From positions 1,074,501 to 1,138,500 of the forward strand of contig NZ_CP012074.1 of the NCBI RefSeq assembly GCF_001262015.1: a stretch of 64,000 nt of DNA, given 5' to 3'. Below the pieces are notes generated by a model, which had not been told where the DNA came from, made no database searches, and worked only from the letters and a program-made list of their open reading frames with translations. The stretch is from Prevotella fusca JCM 17724 (GTDB lineage: Bacteria; Bacteroidota; Bacteroidia; Bacteroidales; Bacteroidaceae). A program made the position numbers and the translations under genes. Positions 27,009-35,762 of this stretch are shown here, piece by piece (position 1 is the stretch's first letter; each line of letters starts with the position of its first letter).

Positions 27009-28640
27009 TCAGAAGTTATAATTATAAGAGAGTGTAAGTCCTTTGGTAGCAGGAATATAACGACATACTCCACCCGAACAGTTAAACCCAGCGCGGGTAC
27101 GACCATAGCCCAGTTGCAACCGATGTGCCCCACCACTGTAAGTTACATAGCCCTGATAATAATGAACATGAGTATTGCCTACATTATAGAGGTCGCTCAC
27201 TGTGAGCATCCAATGCGGTGCAAGCGACAATTCTGCAAGCCCGAACGCCCAGTCCTTGTCACCATCTTTCGAGGAAAGGTACTGCCCCTCCACACGCAAG
27301 GTTGTCTTGGGTGCCAGCTTCTGCTTCACATCCGCCACGAAGATATGCGAACGCAACATGCCGCCATGTCCTTCGAGGAGGGTCTGGTTGTAACGCTGGT
27401 TCATGTACATAAGGTTTAGCTTCGTATCTTTACAGAGTCGTTTCTCCAGCTGTACATCAATATCCTGATAATAGGTGGATGCCCCCCACACCCAGAACGG
27501 ACTTCCGTAGCCGTCGGTACCACTGTCACCTGTGTCATTCCTGCGCACTGAATGAACATGGGAGAAGTTCACTTTTGCCGTTGTACCATACTTACCTCCC
27601 ATCATAGAACCTTTCGGAAAGGTATAGGCTGCCATCGCCTGGTAAGCCCACTCGCCCTCGGGGCGTGTAGCATAGGGATAGAGTGCTGCCAGGGTATAAG
27701 TGTGTTCCATCGTGAATGGCGGCAGGTGATTGACGAAGGATGAGCTTCCCTCCATGCTTCTACTACTGCGAAAAGCCATATTCGTACTGCGTTTGGCTTG
27801 CAGGAGCAGACTCATTCCACGCTTCGAATAAGAACCCGAAAGCATTGCCACATAGCCATTGCGATAGATATAACCATTGTCATGGGAAGGATCTTGCGAC
27901 TTCATTGCCATCTCTGCCAATACATTAAACGCACGATGCTGCACACGCAAGCGCACATCGAAGGCATTGACATAGAGAGGAAGGTGCAAACGGTGAGTCG
28001 GATCGGTCATTATCACCTCATCTTTCTCATACTTATTGACATAGGAGACACCCAGCGTAACATAGGTGTTATGCTGTCGGAGGAACTTACAATGCTCATC
28101 AATGCTCCATTCCACATCAGCTCCTGTCATCCAACTTTTGTTGTGATTCCAGTATCTACGCTGACGACCAGTGAGTGCCTTGATTGCAATACCAGACCAA
28201 GGACGGTAGCTTAAGCGCACACCCTGTAGGGAATTGTCAACACCGAGACTGCGCTCTTCATAGGAACGGAGAATGAAACCCGACCCGAACTGTTCGTAAA
28301 AACTACCCAGGGTCAGCTCCGCATTCTTATAACGACCTTTCAGATAAGCGTAAGGCACGCCCCAGCCTTTAAAATCGTTCTCGTATCCGGGAAGCGGATG
28401 CTTCAGATACTCCAGTCTTGCTCCAGCCTCTACATAACGGCTTGTAGCTTTCAGGTCAAGATAAGTGTTTGTCAGAAAACGTCCGTCAGGAGTATCAGCT
28501 CCCGTTTTATCATCCTTTTCAGGCAGGAGAATATCGCTCTGAATACTCCCGGAAAGCCGCAACTTATCCGACTGTTCTTGTGCACAGAGCGAGACGTTGC
28601 CTATGCCTGCAAGAAGTCCTATCAGTATATATGTTTTCAT
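27009..28640 (-). CDS. DUF6029-like outer-membrane protein
   Basis: 543 residues from ATG 28640. A 6-codon longer frame would overlap the upstream gene. Signal peptide (MKTYILIGLLAGIGNVSLCAQ). The rest is dense in amphipathic beta strands and aromatic residues and ends in LTLSYNYNF, a terminal aromatic typical of outer-membrane barrels. A Bacteroidales family of this size and neighbourhood is known to me as DUF6029. No enzyme motif was seen. It begins 4 bp after tlpA and ends 5 bp before Omp28, so it is tightly coupled. Confidence 0.75.
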   Translation of the reverse strand: MKTYILIGLLAGIGNVSLCAQEQSDKLRLSGSIQSDILLPEKDDKTGADTPDGRFLTNTYLDLKATSRYVEAGARLEYLKHPLPGYENDFKGWGVPYAYLKGRYKNAELTLGSFYEQFGSGFILRSYEERSLGVDNSLQGVRLSYRPWSGIAIKALTGRQRRYWNHNKSWMTGADVEWSIDEHCKFLRQHNTYVTLGVSYVNKYEKDEVIMTDPTHRLHLPLYVNAFDVRLRVQHRAFNVLAEMAMKSQDPSHDNGYIYRNGYVAMLSGSYSKRGMSLLLQAKRSTNMAFRSSRSMEGSSSFVNHLPPFTMEHTYTLAALYPYATRPEGEWAYQAMAAYTFPKGSMMGGKYGTTAKVNFSHVHSVRRNDTGDSGTDGYGSPFWVWGASTYYQDIDVQLEKRLCKDTKLNLMYMNQRYNQTLLEGHGGMLRSHIFVADVKQKLAPKTTLRVEGQYLSSKDGDKDWAFGLAELSLAPHWMLTVSDLYNVGNTHVHYYQGYVTYSGGAHRLQLGYGRTRAGFNCSGGVCRYIPATKGLTLSYNYNF

Positions 28641-28644
28641 AGAA

Positions 28645-29136
28645 CTATCTTCCGGCAACGTCTTTCACCTTTTCATAAAGTTCTACTTCTGCACCATCGG
28701 TATAGCCGTTGTGCCTATAGACGATATTCCCCTGTCCATCAAGCAGTACAGTATAGGGAACTGACTGGATGCCTAATGTACGGCGTAACTCGCCGTTGGG
28801 GTCAAGCAGCACATCATATCGCCATCCGTTCTGATCGACCAGTGGTTTCACCTTATTGATATTCTGTGCCTGATCGATAGATACAGCCACAAGACGCACA
28901 CCCGTTTCGCGCTGCCAATCATCGTAAAGCTCATCTATACTCTTGAGTTCACGATTACAAGGCTTGCACCAAGTAGCAAAAAAAGCAATAATAAGGGGCT
29001 TCCCATTATTAGAAATAGTGTCGGTTTGTACTGTTTTCCCTTCTATGTCTTTGAGGATTACTTTAGGCAGGCGTTCTTGTGCACCAGCCACAAAGCTGAC
29101 CATCAGTAAACAAAGGGACAAAAATAACTTATTCAT
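28645..29136 (-). CDS. TlpA-like thioredoxin family protein
   Basis: 163 residues with a signal peptide (ending VAGAQ). Thioredoxin fold with FFATWCKPCNREL (Cys57, Cys60), VAVSIDQAQNINKVKPLVDQNGW and the cis-Pro segment GIQSVPYTVLLDGQGNIVYRHNGY. It is a periplasmic thiol-disulfide oxidoreductase, probably reducing partners made in the same operon (two Omp28-like CxxC proteins). It is the first gene of a five-gene minus-strand run. Confidence 0.9.
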   Translation of the reverse strand: MNKLFLSLCLLMVSFVAGAQERLPKVILKDIEGKTVQTDTISNNGKPLIIAFFATWCKPCNRELKSIDELYDDWQRETGVRLVAVSIDQAQNINKVKPLVDQNGWRYDVLLDPNGELRRTLGIQSVPYTVLLDGQGNIVYRHNGYTDGAEVELYEKVKDVAGR

Positions 29137-29159
29137 CTCTTTTATTTATAATGCGGTTA

Positions 29160-29167
29160 CAAAATTA
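29160..29167 (-). promoter_or_regulatory. -7 promoter box TAATTTTG for the tlpA-omp28 operon
   Basis: Minus-strand TAnnTTTG match 23 bp before the tlpA ATG. The interval 29168-29518 upstream holds no gene I can support. Confidence 0.55.
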
Positions 29168-29518
29168 CGAAAAAAAAGCGAATTCACAAAGAACGAGCAG
29201 ATTAAACCGAGTTTTTCACACTTCCATACTGACTGCCTGTTGATTGGACTGGGACGAACAATGCACAAGGAAGATTACCAGCAAACAAACTCAAGGTCAG
29301 AAGTTAGCAGTCATTACATCCTCCGAAGGATTTTCCTTTTGCTGAACCTGCAGACAGAAGTGAAATTAAGAGGACTGCAAGATTATTGTTTCTGCAAACC
29401 CCCAACTTTTTTATGCTATCCCAAGAGAATAAGAATCCGCTTGAAACCCTGAAATATATTTACATAATTCACTCTCACCATCGTGTGAAAACAGAGACAG
29501 AAAGAAACCAAATATCGA

Positions 29519-29664
29519 CTTTGCAACCCTCAATCAATCAGACGATTATAGCATTACGCCAAAAACATGCCCTTAATAGGACTTCAATTAAGCACTACTT
29601 AGGCTTCAACCAAGCACCTATTGGACGTCAACTGGGCGTTAATTGGAGTGCTGTTAAGCATCTG
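29519..29664. repeat. CTTAATTGAAG-type dispersed repeat, copy 2 (reverse)
   Basis: Reverse-complement arrangement of the family: TTTGCAACCCTCAATCAATC, then GGACTTCAATTAAGCAC, CTTAGGCTTCAACCAAGCAC, CTATTGGACGTCAACTGGGCG, TTAATTGGAG. It lies between the tlpA promoter and the HmuY operon 3' end. Confidence 0.8.
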
Positions 29665-29713
29665 TATTTTCCCTGCAACGAATTTATTTTTACATAATCC
29701 GAGCCGAAGCTGG

Positions 29714-29755
29714 CAACTGACAGGGGTATATCAGCAGTCTACCCCTGTCAAGTTC
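29714..29755 (-). terminator. Hairpin downstream of the HmuY operon
   Basis: GACAGGGGTA (29719-29728) pairs perfectly with TACCCCTGTC (29740-29749), with extra flanking pairing. There is no T-run, so the terminator role is tentative. The 236 bp between it and the stop at 29992 shows no other feature. Confidence 0.4.
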
Positions 29756-29991
29756 CTATCCCTCCACACACACTTAAAGTCCGTGCGGATTACCCCTTTC
29801 AATCTTTTCATTCGTGTAATCAATATTGAGACAGAATGCTCCTATAAACAGCCGTGCATAAAACACAGCCATGTTCCCACCTTGTTCCTCCCCGAACGGT
29901 ATGCGGCTTTGCGTGAGCCTACAATATATCCCGCAGTCTATCATCCGCCTGACACACCGCCCTCACGCAGTGCCACCATTGCAGTGAGGCA

Positions 29992-30858
29992 TCAGCTACG
30001 TTTCTTCTTAGAGCCCTTTAACCACATAAAGCCCAACAGAAAGAGGAAACCAGCAAGGATGCAAAGCAGTGGGAAAGCGTACTCCTGTGGATGTGTCCAG
30101 AACTCCTTGAAGAAGTTAATACGTCCAAGAATCTCTATCGGAACCCAAAAGACAACCACGGTAGCCACCGACATACGGATATTCGCTCCCCATGAAGCAA
30201 TGTAAAGCTGCTTTTGGAAGATAAACAGAGCACCAATAAAACATCCGACACCTACAAGGTATGTAACAGGATGGTGGTCGCCAAGGAAGTTCTTGTCATA
30301 ACAGAACATCAGCAAAAGATAGGAAGCCCAGAGAATCATATTCACCTCCATAAAGGTGACGATAGACGTGTGGCGGGTCATCGGCTGGACAACAATCTGA
30401 TTTTTACGCTCCCTGAAAAGCCGCTTCTGAATCCATGTGATAAAATTACAGCCGTTGCGGGTGCTGAATATATACATCGTCATCATCATCATCCAGAAAC
30501 CGAATGAGGCTGGGAGAATAAGATATTCCGGCTTGGTTACAACCACGCCGTTTTCAATCTCTGGCTGTACACCAAAGCGATGTGCATAATATTGGAAGAG
30601 AAACTCCACCCAACCGGTCCAGAAAAGCAGACCGCCGATAAGTCCCCAGAGTGTCTGACGGGTGTCACCTTTGACAAACACACCGACAATCACCATTACC
30701 AATCCCACGAATCCCATTGTAAAGCCTGCATAATGCACAGCTTCTGGAGTCATGGTCTTTTCCATAATAATCATAAGTGCATGACCTAAAGGCATCGTGA
30801 ATAACACGAGGATAAACGAGGCAAGTGCCTGCAAAAAATAGACTTTACTTTTTCCCAT
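29992..30858 (-). CDS. Polytopic membrane protein of the HmuY locus
   Basis: 288 residues from ATG 30858 (a TTG two codons upstream is a weaker start). Seven or so hydrophobic helices, for example VYFLQALASFILVLFTMPLG, GFVGLVMVIVGVFVKG and YAFPLLCILAGFLFLLGFMW, and a Lys/Arg-rich C-terminus. There is a Met-rich helix (FGFWMMMMTMYIF). No family is recognised. It is the last gene of the minus-strand HmuY/TonB-receptor operon (24-bp gap), so a role in haem or metal handling in the inner membrane is an inference. Confidence 0.8.
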   Translation of the reverse strand: MGKSKVYFLQALASFILVLFTMPLGHALMIIMEKTMTPEAVHYAGFTMGFVGLVMVIVGVFVKGDTRQTLWGLIGGLLFWTGWVEFLFQYYAHRFGVQPEIENGVVVTKPEYLILPASFGFWMMMMTMYIFSTRNGCNFITWIQKRLFRERKNQIVVQPMTRHTSIVTFMEVNMILWASYLLLMFCYDKNFLGDHHPVTYLVGVGCFIGALFIFQKQLYIASWGANIRMSVATVVVFWVPIEILGRINFFKEFWTHPQEYAFPLLCILAGFLFLLGFMWLKGSKKKRS

Positions 30859-30881
30859 AAACAATAAAAGGTATTGAGAGC

Positions 30882-32852
30882 TTAAAATAGTTTATCAACA
30901 TCTACCGACAGTCCTACCATAAGGTTAGTTCCGTCAGTCAGTGGACAGTTCAGATAATAATATTCTGGTTTGTAATTGAAGACATTGTCGAGTATAACAC
31001 TCAGCTTCACACTCTTGCCAATACGCTGTACCAACGAGAGTTTGAACAGTGCATAAGATGGGTAATGGATGGTCTTTATTCCCTTGGAGATGTCATAGTA
31101 GTCAACAAACTCCAGATTGTCAACAGCTGACAGGAAGCGACCGTCAAGCCCGATGTTCGTCCCGTAGTTCTTTGCCCACTGGTGGTCCCAGTCTATATGT
31201 CCCGTCATGGAATGCTTGCGTGCCGGGATATACTGGTTGTTCACAGCGTTGCTGTTCTTGTCCTTGGGCAGACGCTCGTTGGTATAAGAATAGGCAAGGC
31301 GTGCCGTCAGACCATTAGTCCAACGAGCCTGTGCCGTTGCTTCTCCTCCGATGACAGAATAATCGTCCAGATTAAGATAGGGAAGATGAGGGATGATGTC
31401 CGAAGCATTCTTGTAGAAAGGAGCTCCTGTAGCAATCTTGTTTTCTATTTTGTTACAATAAGCACTTACCGTAAAGTTATACCGTCCCTTTGTATAATCA
31501 GCCGAAACATTGAAGTTCTGACTTACTTCCGGCTTCAAAGACGGGTTGCCTTCAACTATCCATATTCCCGACATATCAAAGTTATAATACTTCTCTTTCA
31601 AGGTGGGAGCACGGAAACCCATTCCATAACTGAGACGAAGATTAAGATTATGTACCGGCTGGTAACGTGCACTGACCTTCGGCGTCAACCGTGAAATGCG
31701 TCCATCAGAGAAATAATCGTAGCGCAAGGCACCCACAACTTCCCACTGCTTGCTGATATTCCAGTCATATTGCGCAAAAGCATCAAAGGAGTCCTGCTTG
31801 CGGCTTCGCCCCTCGAGGTTCGTATTGAAAAGGTAATCATGCATATAGTCTGCCCCCACAGAAAGGACATTTTCACCTTCAAAAGTATGGCTATAAAGCA
31901 ATCGGAGACTATTCTGAACATTGGAATAGTCACGTATGTCAAGACCTGTGACGCGCTGGTAGTCTGACTTGTCATACTGGTCAAAGGAGTAAGAGAAGTC
32001 AACACTATTGAATTGATCAGGTGTCCACACTCCACGAAGACCACCCATAAAATCACGATAGCGTTCCGGCACTTCCGATGTACGTACCAGCTGGCGATAG
32101 AAATAGCCTGCTCGTCCTGTCAGACGGAGCTTCTCATTCAAGGTATAAGTAAGCTGTTCCTTGAAGTTCCAAACAGCGTCACCATAGATGGTTGTGACCA
32201 CCCGTGTTACAGGATTGTCCCCATTACGCACGTTGAAGTTGTCCGAACTGTTCCGATTTACGGTCAACAGGTTGCTCCATTTACCCCTCCCCAATTGCCA
32301 CGAAAGTCCATAACGCTGGCTGTTGTGACGCCCAAGCCGTGTATTAAGGTTGAGTGAGAACGGACGAATACCCTTCTTGGTAATAATATTAATGACACCA
32401 CCGGCTGCATTTGAGCCATAGAGTGCCGATGCTGCACCCTTCACAATCTCAATATGGTCCACGTTATCCATTCCAATACGTGTAAAGTCAACATCGTCCA
32501 TGGTCTCACCAGCGAGCCGTTCACCATCCACGAGTATCAACATACTTTGTCCGCCAAACCCCGAAAAGTTCATGTGAACCTGCTGATTCATCGCATATGA
32601 AAACTCAACACCGGGTATAACCTGCTGGAGGAGGTCACAAAGATTAGTCGCATCAGTCTTCACGATGTCATCTGCTGTGATGATTTTTGTCAGCACAGGA
32701 GTATTGGCAAGCAGCTTGGGTGTACGTGTTCCCGTCACTACTACCTGCTCTAACTCAAAGGACTTATAGATGGAGTCAGGCAACTCATCAGCCCACAGCA
32801 TTGCAGGAAGCAGACCGAAGAAAGCTGACAGTATAATGGTATTACGTTTCAT
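30882..32852 (-). CDS. TonB-dependent receptor of the HmuR type
   Basis: 656 residues from ATG 32852. After the signal peptide comes a TonB-box-like stretch (ELEQVVVTGTRTPKLL), the plug domain (LCDLLQQVIPGVEFSY, LILVDGERLAG, DHIEIVKGAASALYGSNAAGGVINIITKK split by loops) and a 22-strand barrel ending in a family-typical C-terminus (LSVILDNVFNYKPEYY ... LMVGLSVDVDKLF). It follows a HmuY-like lipoprotein by 75 bp, which is the arrangement of HmuY-HmuR haem uptake in Porphyromonas. The exact ligand is inferred from context. Confidence 0.88.
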   Translation of the reverse strand: MKRNTIILSAFFGLLPAMLWADELPDSIYKSFELEQVVVTGTRTPKLLANTPVLTKIITADDIVKTDATNLCDLLQQVIPGVEFSYAMNQQVHMNFSGFGGQSMLILVDGERLAGETMDDVDFTRIGMDNVDHIEIVKGAASALYGSNAAGGVINIITKKGIRPFSLNLNTRLGRHNSQRYGLSWQLGRGKWSNLLTVNRNSSDNFNVRNGDNPVTRVVTTIYGDAVWNFKEQLTYTLNEKLRLTGRAGYFYRQLVRTSEVPERYRDFMGGLRGVWTPDQFNSVDFSYSFDQYDKSDYQRVTGLDIRDYSNVQNSLRLLYSHTFEGENVLSVGADYMHDYLFNTNLEGRSRKQDSFDAFAQYDWNISKQWEVVGALRYDYFSDGRISRLTPKVSARYQPVHNLNLRLSYGMGFRAPTLKEKYYNFDMSGIWIVEGNPSLKPEVSQNFNVSADYTKGRYNFTVSAYCNKIENKIATGAPFYKNASDIIPHLPYLNLDDYSVIGGEATAQARWTNGLTARLAYSYTNERLPKDKNSNAVNNQYIPARKHSMTGHIDWDHQWAKNYGTNIGLDGRFLSAVDNLEFVDYYDISKGIKTIHYPSYALFKLSLVQRIGKSVKLSVILDNVFNYKPEYYYLNCPLTDGTNLMVGLSVDVDKLF

Positions 32853-32927
32853 AACCAATCAAAAAAAGACTCAAAACCTCTTCCTTTTCAAAGAGAGAAC
32901 CACTGCAGGAAAGGGGTTACGAATTAT

Positions 32928-33719
32928 CTAATATGGATATTTATAATTGATTTTCAGCCAACACTTGGTGCCATCGGCACCAATATAGTTCTCAAGCTGC
33001 ACAGCAACATACTTCCCGTTACTCAAACGGACGATGAACACGTGGCTTTTATGTGTAAAGGCAGGCGGCATTGGCGGTATTTCGAGCTTCAGCCAGGAAG
33101 ACAACACCTTATTGAGCATTATCCCCTGGCATCCTATCAGGCTTTGAAGCATCTGCGATCTGTCCACCCAGACCTCGTTCTCTGTCCATTCATCAGGCTG
33201 GAAAACAGCTCCAAGAAAAGCCGCACTGTTCTTCGGGAGATCATTCATTGAGGTATAGTTCGTTTCCAGTACAGCCCCATTGTTTGTCCTTACATTGTTA
33301 CGGTGAAAGGCCAGACTCCACGACTGCGGTTCCGGCTGTACGTCAGCTGGCGCAAAGGAACGCTTTTCATTGACCGAGATGCCCTTTCCGAAGACATCAA
33401 ACCAGTAAGTGTATATACCTGTCTGTCCGTCACCTGTACCCGATGAAAGACTTGTAGGAATGCCACAACGCACAAACCTGGTCTGCGCTTTCAGAAGTCC
33501 GGCAGTATCCTTGCGCTCAACATACGCATGCAGCGAGTCAAAATCAACATAACACCAGTCCTTCCAGCTGGTGGCATCAACAAGAAGCTGCCCCTCCATA
33601 ATACTCGGAGTGGCAGGCACTTCATCATATATACCATCAAAAACACCATTGCAGGCTGTCACCATCAGCATGACGGTGAAACCTGCAAGCATAGAAATCG
33701 GGTTAAATACTTTACGCAT
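32928..33719 (-). CDS. hmuY: HmuY-family haemophore-like lipoprotein
   Basis: 263 residues. Lipobox MVTAC (Cys23). Family landmarks: a YVDFDS strand near residue 60, PQSWSLAFHRNNVRTNNGAV (HmuY W.iaFhR.dvRtN.G), and the closing HVFIVRLSNGKYVAVQLENY followed by WLKINYKYPY. HmuY-type proteins capture haem at the cell surface and hand it to a TonB receptor. The haem-ligand residues differ between homologues and cannot be assigned here by eye. Confidence 0.82.
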   Translation of the reverse strand: MRKVFNPISMLAGFTVMLMVTACNGVFDGIYDEVPATPSIMEGQLLVDATSWKDWCYVDFDSLHAYVERKDTAGLLKAQTRFVRCGIPTSLSSGTGDGQTGIYTYWFDVFGKGISVNEKRSFAPADVQPEPQSWSLAFHRNNVRTNNGAVLETNYTSMNDLPKNSAAFLGAVFQPDEWTENEVWVDRSQMLQSLIGCQGIMLNKVLSSWLKLEIPPMPPAFTHKSHVFIVRLSNGKYVAVQLENYIGADGTKCWLKINYKYPY

Positions 33720-33726
33720 TACCTTT

Positions 33727-34668
33727 TTACTTAGATACCGAACCTGTAAAGACAGCAGATAATGGGAGCGGCATACCTTTAAGGCTATAGTTGTTCGTGA
33801 CAGTTATCGCACCATTCTCACCAAGTGTTACAACCATCTTACTTGTTGCTTGGAACGGATAGTCTTTATCCACAGCCATCATCCCGCCTTCCGATTTAAG
33901 ATGAACCTTGATGCCGTCATTGCTATAATCACGAACAAAGCTGTGAGTAGCCTCATCGTAAGCAAGATTCTTCACAGTGTATGTCCCTAAAGTCAAGTTA
34001 CCCATCATGGTCACACCTGTGTATTTCTCCTCAGAAACAATAACGTTGATGGTTCCATCTTCATTAGCAGCAATATTATAATCTACAGTAGCCGAAGTGA
34101 AAGGACCAAAGGATCCACCAACCTTCAACTGGTTTTTACCAGAATATGTCCCTGGAATTTTCACTATAGCCGGTGCCGGGCCATAATGCCAGTTAACAAC
34201 GGTACCACCCATCAGTGAAGGAATATTGATAGTTATATCCCTCATAGAACCACTCATCGTAGCATCATATTCCTTAGGCTCAACGCCTGCATTTGGATTA
34301 ACCACCTTGATCTTTCCAGAGCCACTTATTTCTTTTCCCTTCAAAGTGATATTGAAAGAACCGGTACCCCACTGTACATCACTGAAGTTTGCAATGTACT
34401 GGTCGCCGTCCTTAATCACCTTTATTTTAGCGGCTTCACCAAAGTACATATTGGTGAACATGCGAGTTGTGACCGTAAGATAACCCGTAAACTCATGCAA
34501 AACGGTTGGACCAGGAGGAGTCGTTGCTGGTAAAAACTCTATTTGGGAAATATCTGTTACATTATAAGTTACAACGCTACCGTCCGTCTTGGTTACCTTT
34601 AATGTCTGTGCCTGTACTGCGAGTGCACTCAGAAAAGATACGATTACTAAAGTAAATAACTTTTTCAT
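33727..34668 (-). CDS. Secreted protein with two calycin-like repeats
   Basis: 313 residues with a signal peptide (MKKLFTLVIVSFLSALAVQAQ), then a short domain KVTKTDGSVVTYNVTDISQIEF common at the N-terminus of Prevotella and Bacteroides surface proteins. Two similar beta-barrel units follow (about 60-160 and 170-310), each with GTYSGKNQLK-like or EFTGYLTVT-like starts. Its start overlaps the preceding gene by 4 bp (ATGA) and it is 7 bp before HmuY, so it is a member of that operon. The role may be ligand binding at the surface. Confidence 0.75.
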   Translation of the reverse strand: MKKLFTLVIVSFLSALAVQAQTLKVTKTDGSVVTYNVTDISQIEFLPATTPPGPTVLHEFTGYLTVTTRMFTNMYFGEAAKIKVIKDGDQYIANFSDVQWGTGSFNITLKGKEISGSGKIKVVNPNAGVEPKEYDATMSGSMRDITINIPSLMGGTVVNWHYGPAPAIVKIPGTYSGKNQLKVGGSFGPFTSATVDYNIAANEDGTINVIVSEEKYTGVTMMGNLTLGTYTVKNLAYDEATHSFVRDYSNDGIKVHLKSEGGMMAVDKDYPFQATSKMVVTLGENGAITVTNNYSLKGMPLPLSAVFTGSVSK

Positions 34669-35144
34669 TTACGAATAAATTTAAATGTCTTGGATAATGA
34701 TTTAACTACAAAAACGCCAGTCTGTCCATTGAGAGGAATCTCAACAGAACCACTTTGGCTTACAATGGCACGACCAACCAACTGTCCGTTGATTGTGTAA
34801 ACAGCCACTTGGCTACCTGCCTTCAGACCTTCTCCCTTCAAGGAGTTTCCAAAAGTGAACACAGCATTATTGCCCTCTACATCAAGAGATCCAATACCTG
34901 TTGGCTGATTAGCAAAAGCAAAAGCACGGAAATCTGTCAGAGGATACTCTACTCTTTGGCTTCCAGCTGTCAAGATTAAATGGTCGGAAGTGAAAGTAAC
35001 AGTAGGTTTTTCAGACAGAGCGAAATAAGTGTCTTTGCCATCTTTGTCACTTACTTTCACATAGTCAGCCGCAGAAGCAGAGAGTGTGCTCATGGAAGCT
35101 AACAATGTAACAACAAGTGAAAGAAATAAAGTTTTAATTCTCAT
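34665..35144 (-). CDS. Secreted T9SS-tail protein, first gene of HmuY operon
   Basis: 159 residues with a signal peptide (ending LSASAA). The N-terminal YVKVSDKDGKDTYFALSEKPTVTF motif is like that of the next gene. The C-terminal part is a T9SS-type domain (GSQVAVYTINGQLVGRAIV, GVFVVKSLSKTFKFIRK). It leads the HmuY operon behind a -7 box. Function is unknown. Confidence 0.75.
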   Translation of the reverse strand: MRIKTLFLSLVVTLLASMSTLSASAADYVKVSDKDGKDTYFALSEKPTVTFTSDHLILTAGSQRVEYPLTDFRAFAFANQPTGIGSLDVEGNNAVFTFGNSLKGEGLKAGSQVAVYTINGQLVGRAIVSQSGSVEIPLNGQTGVFVVKSLSKTFKFIRK

Positions 35145-35182
35145 GTTACTGATTCTGTTTATAATAATTTCTAATCTGTGTG

Positions 35183-35190
35183 CAAAGTTA
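35183..35190 (-). promoter_or_regulatory. -7 promoter box TAACTTTG for the HmuY operon
   Basis: Minus-strand TAnnTTTG match 38 bp before the ATG at 35144. No Fur-like inverted repeat was recognised next to it. Confidence 0.55.
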
Positions 35191-35434
35191 TAAGTATCAG
35201 CCTTATATCACAATACCTAATAATTATGATTTTAGACAAAAGGATGACAAAAAAGTGCTTACGAATACCTACAAAAAGATTTTCAGACCACAGAAAGAGT
35301 CATAATAAATCCCTGGCATCAAGGAATTTTCGAAGGAGCTATAGCGATTTAATTTGCCGTATCTATTGCGTCATATAACGATAGAAAAAGTATTAAAAGC
35401 ACGCTTAAAATAACGAAGTTTATTATCTAATATC

Positions 35435-35525
35435 AAATTATTTTCATGAAGAAAAATATTTATTTTCACGAACAGAAATATTTATTTTCATGAAGAAAAA
35501 TATTTTTCTTCATGAAAATAATTCG
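35435..35525. repeat. TTTTCATGAAAA palindromic element, copy D
   Basis: A 91-bp element with ends AAATTATTTTCATGAAG and CTTCATGAAAATAATTCGG (inverted repeats) and internal units TTTTCACGAACAGAAATATT and TTTTCATGAAGAAAAATATT. It lies between the DUF58 terminator and the HmuY promoter. Confidence 0.9.
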
Positions 35526-35668
35526 GCAAAGTTACTCTTTACTGTCTTGTAATGAGCCACTACTCCTATTCATTTATTACTAATAGAATCGTTTTTTGTC
35601 GTTTCTTCTATTTCATTTAACCCAAATATAACCCACAACATTCATCTTTTTCTTCGCAAAAACAATAA

Positions 35669-35698
35669 AGGCTGAAATCCAATATCAGATTTCAGCCT
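35669..35698 (-). terminator. DUF58-cluster terminator
   Basis: AGGCTGAAATC (35669-35679) pairs perfectly with GATTTCAGCCT (35688-35698). On the minus strand it is followed by TTATTGTTTTT. Confidence 0.8.
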
Positions 35699-35762
35699 AT
35701 AACTTTTATGAATAAAAGACAAGTCCACTCTCTATCTACCGCAGTCGGTCGTGGATAGAAAA

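Noticed and set aside
29621..30205. Plus-strand open frame of 194 codons
   Set aside because: It starts in a dispersed repeat and ends antisense to the membrane gene, with no recognisable signal or motif.
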